NCBI RefSeq assembly: GCF_003601985.1
Contig: NZ_QZXA01000002.1
Coordinates: 682,001-746,000 of the forward strand
Reading direction: 5' to 3'
DNA: 64,000 bases
From: Mesorhizobium jarvisii
GTDB lineage: Bacteria; Pseudomonadota; Alphaproteobacteria; Rhizobiales; Rhizobiaceae
The first letter of the stretch is position 1, and each line of letters opens with the position of its first letter. The notes under the pieces were generated by a model. The model was not told the DNA's origin, made no database searches, and worked only from the letters and a program-made list of their open reading frames with translations. Positions 7,883 through 16,259 of the stretch are shown piece by piece. A program made the position numbers and the translations under genes.

Positions 7883-8821
7883 ATGCTCAAGCTGAAGACG
7901 CGCGAAAAACCGTTTCCCGAGCTTTCCTATGCCAATCCGCGACAGCCGGCGCTGACGCGCTGGGTCATCCATTCCATTGAAGGCCTGTCGGGGCGCGACC
8001 GCTATGCCGCGCTCTATGATTTCTGGCGCCGCCAGGTGGTGCCATCAGGCGAGCGCGTGTTCAGCCGCATGCTCGACTTGATCGATGTGCGGATACGCAC
8101 CGCCGACCAATGGCCGCCCGCGCCATTGCCGGACACACCGCTGGTGATCGTGGCCAACCATCCGTTCGGCATTGGCGACGGCATTGCCGTGCTGTCGCTG
8201 GCGGAGCAGTTGGGGCGGCCGTTCCGGGTGATGATCCACAAGGATCTGCTCAAGATCCGCGAGATGGAGCCCTATTCGCTGCCGATCGACTTTTCCGAGA
8301 CCAAGGAAGCGCTGAAGAACAACATGGCCGTGCGTCACGAGGCGGTGCGGCTGCTGAAGGAGGGTGTCACCATCGTGGTATTCCCCGCCGGTGGCGTCGC
8401 CACCGCGCCGAAAGGCTTTGGCCGGGCGCGCGACCTGCCATGGAAGATGTTCCCGGCGCGTCTGGTGCAGGATGCCAAGGCATCCGTCATTCCGATGCAT
8501 TTTTCCGGACAGAATGGCAGGCTGTTCCATTTGGTCAGCGGGCCGATGAACATGGCCGAGCGCGATGGCCGCGTGGCCAAATTCGTCGGCAAGGCTTCGC
8601 TGACGCTGCGGCTTTCGATGCTCATCCACGAATTCGCGCGGCTTTCCGGCAAGGCGATCGACGTGCGCGTCGGCGATGTGCTGAGCTGGAGCGAGTTGGA
8701 GCCGCTGCGCGATCGCAAGGCATTGCTCGAGCGGCTTTACCGCGGTGTGTTCGACCTGGCGCCGCAAGTGTCGCGCCGCCGGATTCCGTTCCTGCCGGCG
8801 CGGACGAAACTGGCCGCCTAA
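7883..8821 (+). CDS. PlsC-like lysophospholipid acyltransferase family protein
   Basis: A 312-residue acyltransferase of the glycerolipid/ornithine-lipid type. The catalytic block is IVANHPFGIGDGIAV near residues 89-103, with five residues between His and Asp rather than four, as in the NHPFG subgroup. A FPAGG block (IVVFPAGGVATAPKGF) takes the place of FPEG. Such enzymes move acyl chains onto lysophosphatidate, lyso-ornithine lipid or related acceptors at the inner membrane. It has no obvious partner: thrS and its terminator lie before it, and a convergent gene ends three bases after it. The acceptor cannot be told from the sequence. Confidence 0.8.
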   Translation: MLKLKTREKPFPELSYANPRQPALTRWVIHSIEGLSGRDRYAALYDFWRRQVVPSGERVFSRMLDLIDVRIRTADQWPPAPLPDTPLVIVANHPFGIGDGIAVLSLAEQLGRPFRVMIHKDLLKIREMEPYSLPIDFSETKEALKNNMAVRHEAVRLLKEGVTIVVFPAGGVATAPKGFGRARDLPWKMFPARLVQDAKASVIPMHFSGQNGRLFHLVSGPMNMAERDGRVAKFVGKASLTLRLSMLIHEFARLSGKAIDVRVGDVLSWSELEPLRDRKALLERLYRGVFDLAPQVSRRRIPFLPARTKLAA

Positions 8822-8823
8822 GG

Positions 8824-9786
8824 CTAGTCCGCGCCTTCTTCGGGGTCCATGGCCGCGGCTTCGGATGCCAGAACCTCGATTTCCTGGTTCTGCCCGGCCA
8901 CGACCGTGAAATCCTTCTGGTAGATACGGTCGCGGTTCTTGGCGATGATGGTGTAGTCGCCCTCGGCAAGCACCATCGAGGCGAAGGCGCCGACGGTCTC
9001 CTTGATCGGATCGCCGGATTCGTTGAGCAGCGACCATGACGTGTCGGCGATGGCTTCGCCACCGGCTTCGCGCACCAGCTTCATGGTGATCTCGGCGGCG
9101 TGATGCTCGACGGTGGCTTCGGTCAGCTTGCCGGCCTCGACGCGGATGTCGGAGCGGATCACCGCGTTGACCGCACCGTAGGTCGAGACGACATGGTAGA
9201 TGCCGGCATTGAGCCGCACGACGCTGTTGGGCTCGACATCGGGAATGATCAGCGCGCGGTCGCCATTGGCCTCGGCGGTGCCCTCATAGATCGAGAAGCG
9301 CAGTTTTTTCGGCGGAATGCGCACGCCGCCGGACAGGACCGCGTCGAGCTTCAGGCCGCCGGCATCGAGTACCAGGCTTTCCCGCTTGGCTTCCTTGCCG
9401 ACAGTGATGCGCTTGGTGGCGCCGGCGCGGCCATAGGAGGCATGGACCAGATAGCTGCCGGGCTCGAGCTGGAAGACGGCGCTGCCGCCATGCGCGGAGG
9501 CGACCATCGGCAATTTGCCGTTGACGGGCTCAGGCTTGAAGACACGCCAGACGAGGCCGCGGGTAATGTCGGTGCCCTTGTCGGTCAGCTGCGCCGACAA
9601 AGTGATGGCGCCACCGCCGCCAAGCGCCAGCGGGGCTTCGCTCTTGGGCGTCGCATAGCTCGATATTCCGGGGAGTTTCAGGTCGCCCACGCCATCCTTT
9701 TGCTGCGCAGCAGCCAGGGAGACCGGCAGCAGGAACAGCGCGGCGCAGAGCCAAACCAGGAAAAGACGCAGTCGCCCCTCAAACAT
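8824..9786 (-). CDS. secreted protein with repeated beta-sandwich-like modules
   Basis: A 320-residue exported protein. The signal peptide MFEGRLRLFLVWLCAALFLL ends near the AAAQQ stretch. The mature part carries at least three similar modules of the type 'Y-x-V/I-x-A-x-x-G... K-x-x-x-V': YLVHASYGRAGATKRITVG, YHVVSTYGAVNAVIRSDIRV and YTIIAKNRDRIYQKDFTVV. These resemble carboxypeptidase-regulatory-like folds, each ending an 80-90-residue unit. I start it at ATG 9786; a TTG at 9822 would place 12 residues before the signal peptide. The function is unknown. The gene is divergent from the nitroreductase gene and convergent with the acyltransferase. Confidence 0.75.
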   Translation of the reverse strand: MFEGRLRLFLVWLCAALFLLPVSLAAAQQKDGVGDLKLPGISSYATPKSEAPLALGGGGAITLSAQLTDKGTDITRGLVWRVFKPEPVNGKLPMVASAHGGSAVFQLEPGSYLVHASYGRAGATKRITVGKEAKRESLVLDAGGLKLDAVLSGGVRIPPKKLRFSIYEGTAEANGDRALIIPDVEPNSVVRLNAGIYHVVSTYGAVNAVIRSDIRVEAGKLTEATVEHHAAEITMKLVREAGGEAIADTSWSLLNESGDPIKETVGAFASMVLAEGDYTIIAKNRDRIYQKDFTVVAGQNQEIEVLASEAAAMDPEEGAD

Positions 9787-9941
9787 GCCTTGCGTTGAAG
9801 CCCATGGCGGTGGCAATTTCAAGGCTTAAGAGTCCGATCCATGGACTCTTCAGCCCGGCGCTCGCGCGCCTTTGCCCGAGCCGCCCGAATTCCCGATGGT
9901 GCGCTTCAGCTCAAAACAGAGTGTTCAGGAGACTTGCGCCC

Positions 9942-10526
9942 ATGGCGTCGCCGATCATCGACTTCCTGCTGACCCGAAATTCCGCGCCGATTCCGGACCT
10001 CAAGGAGCCGGCGCCCAGCGACGCCGATATCGCGACGATGATCGCCGCCGCCACGCGCGTGCCTGACCATGGCCGGCTCGAACCCTGGCGCTTCATCCTT
10101 TATCGCGGCGATACTCGCATCGAGATCGGCAAAAAGCTGGCGGCGCTTGCCGAACAGCGGGAAGGGCCGCTGCCCGAGGGCCGCCGCAACCAGGAACTGG
10201 CGCGCTTTTCCCGTGCACCGCTGGTGATCGGCGTGGTGTCGGTGCCGAAAGAGAACCCCAAGATCCCGCAATGGGAGATGTTCCTGTCCGGCGGCATGGC
10301 GGCGATGAACCTGATGATATCAGCCAATGCGCTGGGCTATGGCACAAACATGATCAGCAACTGGTATTCCGACGTTCCGGAGGGCAGGGCGATCCTTGGA
10401 CTGGCGCCGCAGGAGCGCGTCGTCGGTTTCATCCATATCGGCTCCTATGCCGGCCCGGCGCCGGAGCGGCCACGGCCCGATCCGGCAAAGCTCTATGCCG
10501 ACTACTCGGGACCCTGGGCAGGCTGA
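9942..10526 (+). CDS. nitroreductase family protein, YdjA-like
   Basis: A 194-residue FMN enzyme of the short nitroreductase group that reduces nitro groups, quinones or similar acceptors with NAD(P)H. Family marks are the N-terminal TRNSAPIPDLKEPAPSD, the pattern AATRVPDHGRLEPWRF, and GYGTNMISNWYSD near residue 140. ATG 9942 has AGGAGA upstream; the frame is open before it but without a better site. The next gene starts on the base after its stop, so the two form an operon and the flavin reductase could supply reduced flavin. The physiological substrate is unknown. Confidence 0.87.
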   Translation: MASPIIDFLLTRNSAPIPDLKEPAPSDADIATMIAAATRVPDHGRLEPWRFILYRGDTRIEIGKKLAALAEQREGPLPEGRRNQELARFSRAPLVIGVVSVPKENPKIPQWEMFLSGGMAAMNLMISANALGYGTNMISNWYSDVPEGRAILGLAPQERVVGFIHIGSYAGPAPERPRPDPAKLYADYSGPWAG

Positions 10527-11135
10527 ATGTTCTACGAACCGTCCAAGGGGCACGGGCTGCCGCATGATCCGTCGAAGGCGATCGTGGCGCCGCGGCCGAT
10601 CGGCTGGATATCGACGCTGAATGGGGCAGGCGAGATCAACCTGGCGCCATACTCCTTCTTCAATGCCGTTTCGACGCGGCCCTTCATCGTCTGGTTCTCC
10701 TCGGAGGGCGAGAAGGACAGTGCTTCCTTTGCCCAAGAGACCGGCGAGTTCGTTGCCAATCTGGTCAGCCGCGATCTCGCGGAGAAGATGAATTATACGT
10801 CCGTCAACGCGCCGCGCGGCGTCAACGAGTTCGTCTATGCCGATCTCGCCATGGCGCCTTCGCGTCTCGTGAAGCCGCCGCGCGTCGCGGCCGCGCCTGC
10901 CGCGCTGGAATGCCGGGTGACGGAGGTGTTTCGCCCGAAGGCGCTGGACGGAACGCCGACGAGCGCCGTCGTTGTCGCCGGCGAAGTGGTCTGCGTGCAC
11001 ATTGACGACGCCTTCCTGAAAGACGGCCTGTTCGACACCACCAAGGCTGGCAATGTGGCTCGGCTTGGCTACATGGACTATGCCAGCGTCGACGAAGTCT
11101 TTTCGATGCGCCGGCCACGCTGGGGCAAGGATTAG
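10527..11135 (+). CDS. flavin reductase family protein (flavoredoxin type)
   Basis: A 202-residue protein of the DIM6/NTAB flavin-binding family. It has the characteristic N-terminal stretch APRPIGWISTLNGAGEINLA followed by PYSFFNAVSTRPF, which binds FMN. Members reduce flavins or act as flavoredoxins. Its ATG directly follows the stop codon of the nitroreductase gene, so translation is probably coupled. The pair may act as a two-part flavin redox system, which is an inference from adjacency. It is convergent with the TetR gene. Confidence 0.87.
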   Translation: MFYEPSKGHGLPHDPSKAIVAPRPIGWISTLNGAGEINLAPYSFFNAVSTRPFIVWFSSEGEKDSASFAQETGEFVANLVSRDLAEKMNYTSVNAPRGVNEFVYADLAMAPSRLVKPPRVAAAPAALECRVTEVFRPKALDGTPTSAVVVAGEVVCVHIDDAFLKDGLFDTTKAGNVARLGYMDYASVDEVFSMRRPRWGKD

Positions 11136-11152
11136 GTTTCAGACCTGGCAGA

Positions 11153-11863
11153 TCACCGCGCCTTGTCGGCTTTCCGTCGGGCCGTCATGACGGCTCTGAT
11201 ATAGCCGGGCTCCCCGATCCGGATGCTGCCGTCGGGAAGGCCGAGAATGCGGTCGAGAGCGATTTCGTAGAGCCTGACGCGTTTTTCCAGCACCTCGATC
11301 GCGACCTCCATATCGGCGTCGCTGCCGCCGGCGATCGCCTTGGCGACGACATCATGCGTGGCCAAGCCGAACTGCATGACGATGTCGGCGACACCTTCCG
11401 GGTCGAAAGTCCTGAAGGTGCCGTCTTCGACACCTTGCCGGATGACCTTGACCAGCAGGGGCGAAAAAGACGCGTGAGCCGCCAGGTTGATGCGGTGGAA
11501 AAGAACCAGATTCTCCGGCCGAAACATCGTTTCGAAAAGAGCCCAGGCCTCCGCTGCGGTCTCGATCTTGGCCTGTCGCGACTGGCTGAGCAAGCTGTTC
11601 AGCCGTCCAAGCGGGTCGAGGTCGGGATCGTCGAGTACACTCTGAACCGCAGCCAGCGCCTGCCGCGCGAAACGGTCGGCCAAGGCTTCCAGAAGAGCCT
11701 CCTTGGAGGGGAAGTAGTGATAGAAGGCGCCCTTCGAGATGCCGGCTGAGGCAATCACGTCGTTGAGGCTCGCTCTGTCGTAACCCTGCGTCAGGAACAG
11801 GGCCTGGGCATGGTCCAGAATGTCTTCTCGCCTGATCTCTGGATGCTTGATGACACGGGGCAT
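11153..11863 (-). CDS. TetR/AcrR-family repressor
   Basis: A 236-residue regulator. The N-terminal helix-turn-helix is clear: REDILDHAQALFLTQGYDRA, then SLNDVIASAGISKGAFYHYF. The C-terminal ligand domain has no recognisable signature. The start is ATG 11863 (MPRVIKHPEIRR); the frame extends to 12010, but that would run the protein through the operator region. Two dyad sites lie just upstream, between this gene and the divergent methyltransferase-family gene, so it very likely represses both. Confidence 0.9.
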   Translation of the reverse strand: MPRVIKHPEIRREDILDHAQALFLTQGYDRASLNDVIASAGISKGAFYHYFPSKEALLEALADRFARQALAAVQSVLDDPDLDPLGRLNSLLSQSRQAKIETAAEAWALFETMFRPENLVLFHRINLAAHASFSPLLVKVIRQGVEDGTFRTFDPEGVADIVMQFGLATHDVVAKAIAGGSDADMEVAIEVLEKRVRLYEIALDRILGLPDGSIRIGEPGYIRAVMTARRKADKAR

Positions 11864-11923
11864 GACGAAACCTTCTGCACGCGCCGGCCGCTCCCGTCCA
11901 GCACGGATATCAGACAGTCCGCT

Positions 11924-11970
11924 TGAAACACAGACCACTGGTCGGTATGATAGACCATTGGTCTGTTTCA
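11924..11970. promoter_or_regulatory. paired operator dyads for the TetR repressor
   Basis: AGACCACTGGTC at 11932-11943 and AGACCATTGGTCT at 11952-11964 are near-identical palindromes 20 bp apart. They sit inside a larger dyad that starts TGAAACA (11924) and ends GTTTCA (11970). The 20-bp phase, close to two helical turns, fits two TetR dimers on one DNA face. Both divergent promoters would be covered. Confidence 0.75.
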
Positions 11971-12008
11971 GCCAATGCAGGCGAGGGGCATAATGTGGAA
12001 GGTCGGTC

Positions 12009-12683
12009 ATGATCGCGAAATTGCTTCTTCAGACATTCATCTGGTTCGGCGTCATGGGCGCCTTGCTCTTCCTGCCGGCGGGCACCTTTGCTTGGCCAGC
12101 AGCCTGGGTCTATCTGGTGGTGATGGTGGGGCTGAGCCTCACCATGGGCGTGGCGCTGGCGCGGCGCGATCCGGGCCTGATGAATGAGCGGCTGAGCCCT
12201 CCGATCCAGAAAAGTCAGACACCGGCCGACAAGGTCCTGCTCTCCATACTTCTCATCGGCATCTTCGGCTGGCTGAGCTTCATGGGGTTCGACTTCCGTT
12301 TCGGCTGGTCGGCGGTCCCCTTCTGGGCGCAGGCGGTCGGCGCGCTGGTCCTGCTGGTCGGAATCTGGATCTGCTACCTAACCATGCTGGAGAACAGTTT
12401 CGCCGCACCCGTGGTAAAAATCCAAGATGAGCGCGGACAGCGCGTGATCACCACGGGCCCCTACAGCTACGTTCGCCACCCGATGTATGCCGGCGCCATC
12501 CTCTTTTTCGCCGGCACCGCACTCCTGCTTGGCTCTTGGTGGGGGCTGGTATCGGTGCTCGTGTTCATCGTTCTCCTGGCCATCCGCACCTTCATCGAGG
12601 AGAAAACCCTGCGCACCGGCCTGCGCGGCTATAACGACTACGCAACCCGGGTCCGCTATCGCCTGATCCCGATGGTCTGGTAG
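12009..12683 (+). CDS. isoprenylcysteine carboxyl methyltransferase (ICMT/PEMT) family membrane protein
   Basis: A 224-residue integral membrane protein with about five hydrophobic helices. The family's SAM-binding C-terminal signature is GPYSYVRHPMYAGAI (the RHPxY motif) followed by FIEEKTLRTGLRGYNDYATR (the conserved Glu pair). Bacterial members methylate lipids or small hydrophobic compounds; most substrates are unknown. Divergent control by the adjacent TetR and its paired operators suggests induction by a hydrophobic or toxic ligand, which is an inference. The next 168 bp, up to the ion channel gene, holds no gene. Confidence 0.85.
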   Translation: MIAKLLLQTFIWFGVMGALLFLPAGTFAWPAAWVYLVVMVGLSLTMGVALARRDPGLMNERLSPPIQKSQTPADKVLLSILLIGIFGWLSFMGFDFRFGWSAVPFWAQAVGALVLLVGIWICYLTMLENSFAAPVVKIQDERGQRVITTGPYSYVRHPMYAGAILFFAGTALLLGSWWGLVSVLVFIVLLAIRTFIEEKTLRTGLRGYNDYATRVRYRLIPMVW

Positions 12684-12851
12684 CCGCCGCACCAGACGCG
12701 CGCGGCAGCTTCGCCATCACGGAAGGAATCCTTCACCGTGACCACGCGAAAAGCGATTCCCCTTCCTCTGAACACACGCTAAGAGAGCGGCTTCGGCGAT
12801 GCGTTGGGGTTAGCGTATCGACCTTGGGGATAGTGCGGGGGCACCACTGGC

Positions 12852-14753
12852 ATGAAAAAACGCGACTCGCTGGGAGCCCGGCTGCGCTACGGCTTCGACA
12901 AGAGCATGGCCGCCGGCCCGATCGCCCTGATCGGCTGGCTTGCCGTCGTTTCCCTGCTGATCATCATCGCCGCCGCCGCTTTCCTTGCCGTGACCCGCAT
13001 CGCGCCGGAAGGCGGCGAGCCGCTGAACTTTTTCGAAGCGTTCTGGGAATCGCTGATGCGCACGCTCGATTCCGGGACGATGGGCGGCGACACCGGCTGG
13101 GCCTTCCGCATCGTCATGCTGGTCGTCACGCTTGCCGGCATCTTCGTCGTGTCGGCCCTCATCGGCGTGCTCAGCGCCGGCGTGGACGGCAAGCTCGATG
13201 AATTGCGCAAGGGCCGTTCTCGGGTGCTGGAGAGCGACCACACCATCATCCTCAACTGGTCGCCGTCGATCTTCGACGTGATTTCCGAACTCGTCATCGC
13301 CAATGCCAGCCGTCGCCGTCCGCGCATCGTCGTCATGGCCAATATGGATAAGGTCGCGATGGAGGACGAGATCGCGGCCAAGGTCGGCAAACTGGGCAAC
13401 ACGCGCATCATCTGCCGCAGCGGCGATCCGACCGATCTCTATGATCTCGCCATCGTCAATCCGCAGACCTCGCGGTCGGTGATCGTGCTTTCGCCGGACG
13501 GCGACGATCCGGATTCGCAGGTCATCAAGACGGTGCTGGCGCTGGTCAACGACCCGAGCCGGCGCACCGACCCCTATAACATCGCCGCCGAGATCCGCGA
13601 CGGCAAGAATGCCGAGGTCGCCCGCGTCGTCGGCGGGGCCGAGGTGCAGCTCGTGCTGGCCGACCAGCTGATCTCGCGCATCGTCGTGCATTCGAGCCGG
13701 CAGTCGGGTCTCAGCGGCGTCTATTCGGAACTGCTCGATTTCGACGGCTGCGAAATCTACACGACAGCGCAGCCAGGGCTCGCCGGCAAGACCTTCGGCG
13801 AGGCGGTGATGGCCTATGAGCACTGCGCGCTGATCGGGCTTTGTGACCAGGAGGGGCGCGTCAATCTCAACCCGCAGTCGGAACTGGTGATCGGCAAGGA
13901 CATGCGCGCCATCATCATCGCCGAGGACGATGCCGCGATCAGGCTCGGAAGCACCGCGATCAAGATCGATACGGCAGCGATCCGCGGCCCGCGGTCCGTC
14001 GAGGCGAAGCCGGAGCGAACACTGATTCTCGGCTGGAACCGGCGCGGTCCGATCATCACCTATGAACTGTCGCGCTACGTCGCGCCTGGTTCGATCCTGA
14101 CCGTCGCCGCTGATACGCCTGGCCTCGAGCAGGAAGTTGCCGGACTGCCGGTTGCCGGCGACAATCTGTCGGTTTCCTGCCGCATCACCGACACCTCGAG
14201 CAGCACGGCGCTGGCGAGCCTGGACGTGCCTTCCTACGACCACGTGCTCGTCCTCGGCTACAGCGAAGCCATGGCTGCGCAGCCGGCCGACACGCGCACA
14301 CTGGTGACGCTGCTGCATCTGCGCAAGATCGCCGATGATGCCGGCCTGCACATCTCCATCGTCAGCGAGATGATCGACGTGCGCAACCGCGAGCTTGCGG
14401 CGGTGACCAAGGCCGATGATTTCGTCGTCAGCAACCGGCTGGTCAGCCTGATGCTGGCGCAGGCCTCCGAGAACCAATATCTCGCCGCGATCTTCGATGA
14501 TTTGCTCGACGAGCAAGGCTCCGAAATCTACATGCGCCCGGTCGCCGACTATGTCGCCATCGACCAGCCATTGACCTTCTGGACGATCGCGCAATCGGCG
14601 CGGCTGCGCGGCGAGATCGCCATAGGCTACCGGCGAATCCGCGCCGGCGATGCCGACCAGCGGGCGCTGGGCGGCGTTACCGTCAATCCTCCGAAGTCGG
14701 AAGCGCTGACCTATCTGCCGGAGGACCGGATCATCGTGCTGGCGCGGGACTGA
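12852..14753 (+). CDS. CASTOR/POLLUX-related ion channel with RCK-like domains
   Basis: A 633-residue membrane channel resembling the plant nuclear channels CASTOR and POLLUX/DMI1. Two transmembrane helices, roughly residues 21-48 and 86-107, flank a pore loop with FWESLMRTLDSGTMGGDTGW. The linker IGVLSAGVDGKLDELRKGRS corresponds to the conserved 'DSLRKGKS' segment of the plant proteins. Then come two nucleotide-binding-like RCK modules, one starting HTIILNWSPSIFDVI near residue 130 and one at RTLILGWNRRGPIITYEL near residue 395. Bacterial members are uncharacterised in detail; potassium or other cation flux gated by cytosolic ligands is expected. It stands alone, convergent with the CitE-like gene. 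Confidence 0.88.
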   Translation: MKKRDSLGARLRYGFDKSMAAGPIALIGWLAVVSLLIIIAAAAFLAVTRIAPEGGEPLNFFEAFWESLMRTLDSGTMGGDTGWAFRIVMLVVTLAGIFVVSALIGVLSAGVDGKLDELRKGRSRVLESDHTIILNWSPSIFDVISELVIANASRRRPRIVVMANMDKVAMEDEIAAKVGKLGNTRIICRSGDPTDLYDLAIVNPQTSRSVIVLSPDGDDPDSQVIKTVLALVNDPSRRTDPYNIAAEIRDGKNAEVARVVGGAEVQLVLADQLISRIVVHSSRQSGLSGVYSELLDFDGCEIYTTAQPGLAGKTFGEAVMAYEHCALIGLCDQEGRVNLNPQSELVIGKDMRAIIIAEDDAAIRLGSTAIKIDTAAIRGPRSVEAKPERTLILGWNRRGPIITYELSRYVAPGSILTVAADTPGLEQEVAGLPVAGDNLSVSCRITDTSSSTALASLDVPSYDHVLVLGYSEAMAAQPADTRTLVTLLHLRKIADDAGLHISIVSEMIDVRNRELAAVTKADDFVVSNRLVSLMLAQASENQYLAAIFDDLLDEQGSEIYMRPVADYVAIDQPLTFWTIAQSARLRGEIAIGYRRIRAGDADQRALGGVTVNPPKSEALTYLPEDRIIVLARD

Positions 14754-14772
14754 CGAGCAAAGGCTCGCCAGA

Positions 14773-15654
14773 CTAAACGGAGATCCCGGCTGCCTTGGCG
14801 CGGGCCAGCAGCCGTTCGGCCAGCCGCAGATGCGGGCGGTCGAACATCTTGCCGTCAATGCCGACGACGCCGGGATTCCCCGCCGCCTCGAACGCCGCGA
14901 CGATCGCCGCCGACTGTTTCACCGCCTCGGCCGAGGGCGTGAAGGCGGCGTTGATGACGGACACCTGGTCGGGGTGGATCGCCATCTTGCCGGTGAAGCC
15001 GTCGCGCTCGGCCTCCGCGCATTCCGCGGTGAAGGCCGCCATGTCGCGAAAGTTCGGGAACACGGTGTCGATCGCCGCGACCTCCGCGGCTGTGGCCGCA
15101 AGGATGGTCGTCAGGCGAGCGTGGCGGAACAGGTCGGTGTAGCGGCCGTGCTCGTCGCGTGCCGCGCGTGCGCCGATCGCCGCAGACAAATCCTCTGCGC
15201 CCCAGGTCAGGCCGGCGAGCCGCGCGCTTGCGCCGGCATAGGTCGCGGCGGCGAGCACACCCGCCGGGGTTTCGGTGATGATCGGCAGGATTTTGATCGA
15301 GCCGTCGGGCAGGTCGTTCTCGGCCTCCCAGACCCTGAGCTTTGCCGAGAGCTGCTGTACATCCTGGCCGCTGTTGGACTTAGGCAGCATGATGCCGACC
15401 GGCTTTGCCGAAACGAGCGCGGCAAGATCGTCATCCGTCAACCCGGTCGAGAGGTCGTTGACCCTGATGTAGATGGCCGAGCTGGTTAGCCCCCTGCGTT
15501 CGGCAATAAAGCGTGCCGCAATGTCTCGCGCGGCTGCCTTGTTCTGCGGCGCCACGGAATCCTCGAGATCGACGATCACCACGTCGGCGCCCGCGCCAAA
15601 ACCTTTTTCAAGCTTGCGCTCGGAATCGCCGGGGACGAACAGCAGCGAGCGCAT
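14773..15654 (-). CDS. CitE/HpcH family CoA ester lyase
   Basis: A 293-residue TIM-barrel enzyme that cleaves or forms malyl-CoA-type or citramalyl-CoA-type esters, using Mg. Family marks are the N-terminal RSLLFVPGDSERKLEK, the metal-binding VVIVDLEDSVAP, the middle ITETPAGVL and LTWGAEDLSAAIG, and GFTGKMAIHPDQV near the C-terminus. It overlaps the upstream MaoC gene by one base (TGATG), so translation is coupled. Together the pair looks like a hydratase plus lyase step on a CoA ester; which acid (malyl, methylmalyl, citramalyl) cannot be told. Confidence 0.87.
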   Translation of the reverse strand: MRSLLFVPGDSERKLEKGFGAGADVVIVDLEDSVAPQNKAAARDIAARFIAERRGLTSSAIYIRVNDLSTGLTDDDLAALVSAKPVGIMLPKSNSGQDVQQLSAKLRVWEAENDLPDGSIKILPIITETPAGVLAAATYAGASARLAGLTWGAEDLSAAIGARAARDEHGRYTDLFRHARLTTILAATAAEVAAIDTVFPNFRDMAAFTAECAEAERDGFTGKMAIHPDQVSVINAAFTPSAEAVKQSAAIVAAFEAAGNPGVVGIDGKMFDRPHLRLAERLLARAKAAGISV

Positions 15655-16106
15655 CAGGCGGCCTTCTTCAGCATCATCGCTTGCCTGACGCATTTGGCGA
15701 CGAGGTCGCCATGCTGGTTGTAGGCGCGGTGTTCGAATTCGACGATGCCGCGATCGGGCTTCGATTTCGATTCCCGCACCGAGATGACAGTGGTCTCGAC
15801 GCGGATGGTGTCGCCATGGAAGACCGGGTGTGGAAAGGTGGTTTCCTTCATGCCGAGATTGGCGACCGTCGTGCCGACCGTGATGTCGTTGACCGAAATG
15901 CCGATCATCAGGCCGAGCGTGAACAGCGAGTTGACCAGCGGTTTGCCCCATTCGCTCCTGGCGGCGAAATCGAAGTCGATATGAAGCGGCTGCGGGTTCA
16001 GCGTCATCACCGAAAACAGCATGTTGTCGCTCTCGGTCACGGTCTTGCGAAGCGTGTGCTGGAAGACATGACCGACGACAAACTCCTCGAGATATAGGCC
16101 GGCCAT
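15654..16106 (-). CDS. MaoC-family (R)-enoyl-CoA hydratase-like protein
   Basis: A 150-residue hot-dog-fold hydratase that adds water to an enoyl-CoA. The family region is FSVMTLNPQPLHIDFDFAA, with the conserved N-x-x-P-x-H-x-D, followed by SLFTLGLMIGISVNDITVG. The start is ATG 16106 (MAGLYLEEFVVGH). It is the first gene of a two-gene operon with the CitE-type lyase. It is much shorter than the double-domain mesaconyl-CoA hydratases of the ethylmalonyl-CoA pathway, so that exact role is not supported. Confidence 0.85.
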   Translation of the reverse strand: MAGLYLEEFVVGHVFQHTLRKTVTESDNMLFSVMTLNPQPLHIDFDFAARSEWGKPLVNSLFTLGLMIGISVNDITVGTTVANLGMKETTFPHPVFHGDTIRVETTVISVRESKSKPDRGIVEFEHRAYNQHGDLVAKCVRQAMMLKKAA

Positions 16107-16259
16107 TTTCAGTCTCCTGCACTGATTGACGGTTGATAGGCGCTGCATTCAGCGGTCGCAAGCCAGTTAATGAACATGGTGAACCGTTCGTAAACCATTT
16201 ATGCCTACCGTCTCCAGCGGGGCCGGAAACCTTCCGGCATGGGGCGTAAGCAGACGGGC

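Noticed and set aside
12810-14858. 682-residue minus-strand ORF opposite the channel gene
   Set aside because: Shadow frame of the CASTOR/POLLUX-like gene; composition is typical of antisense.
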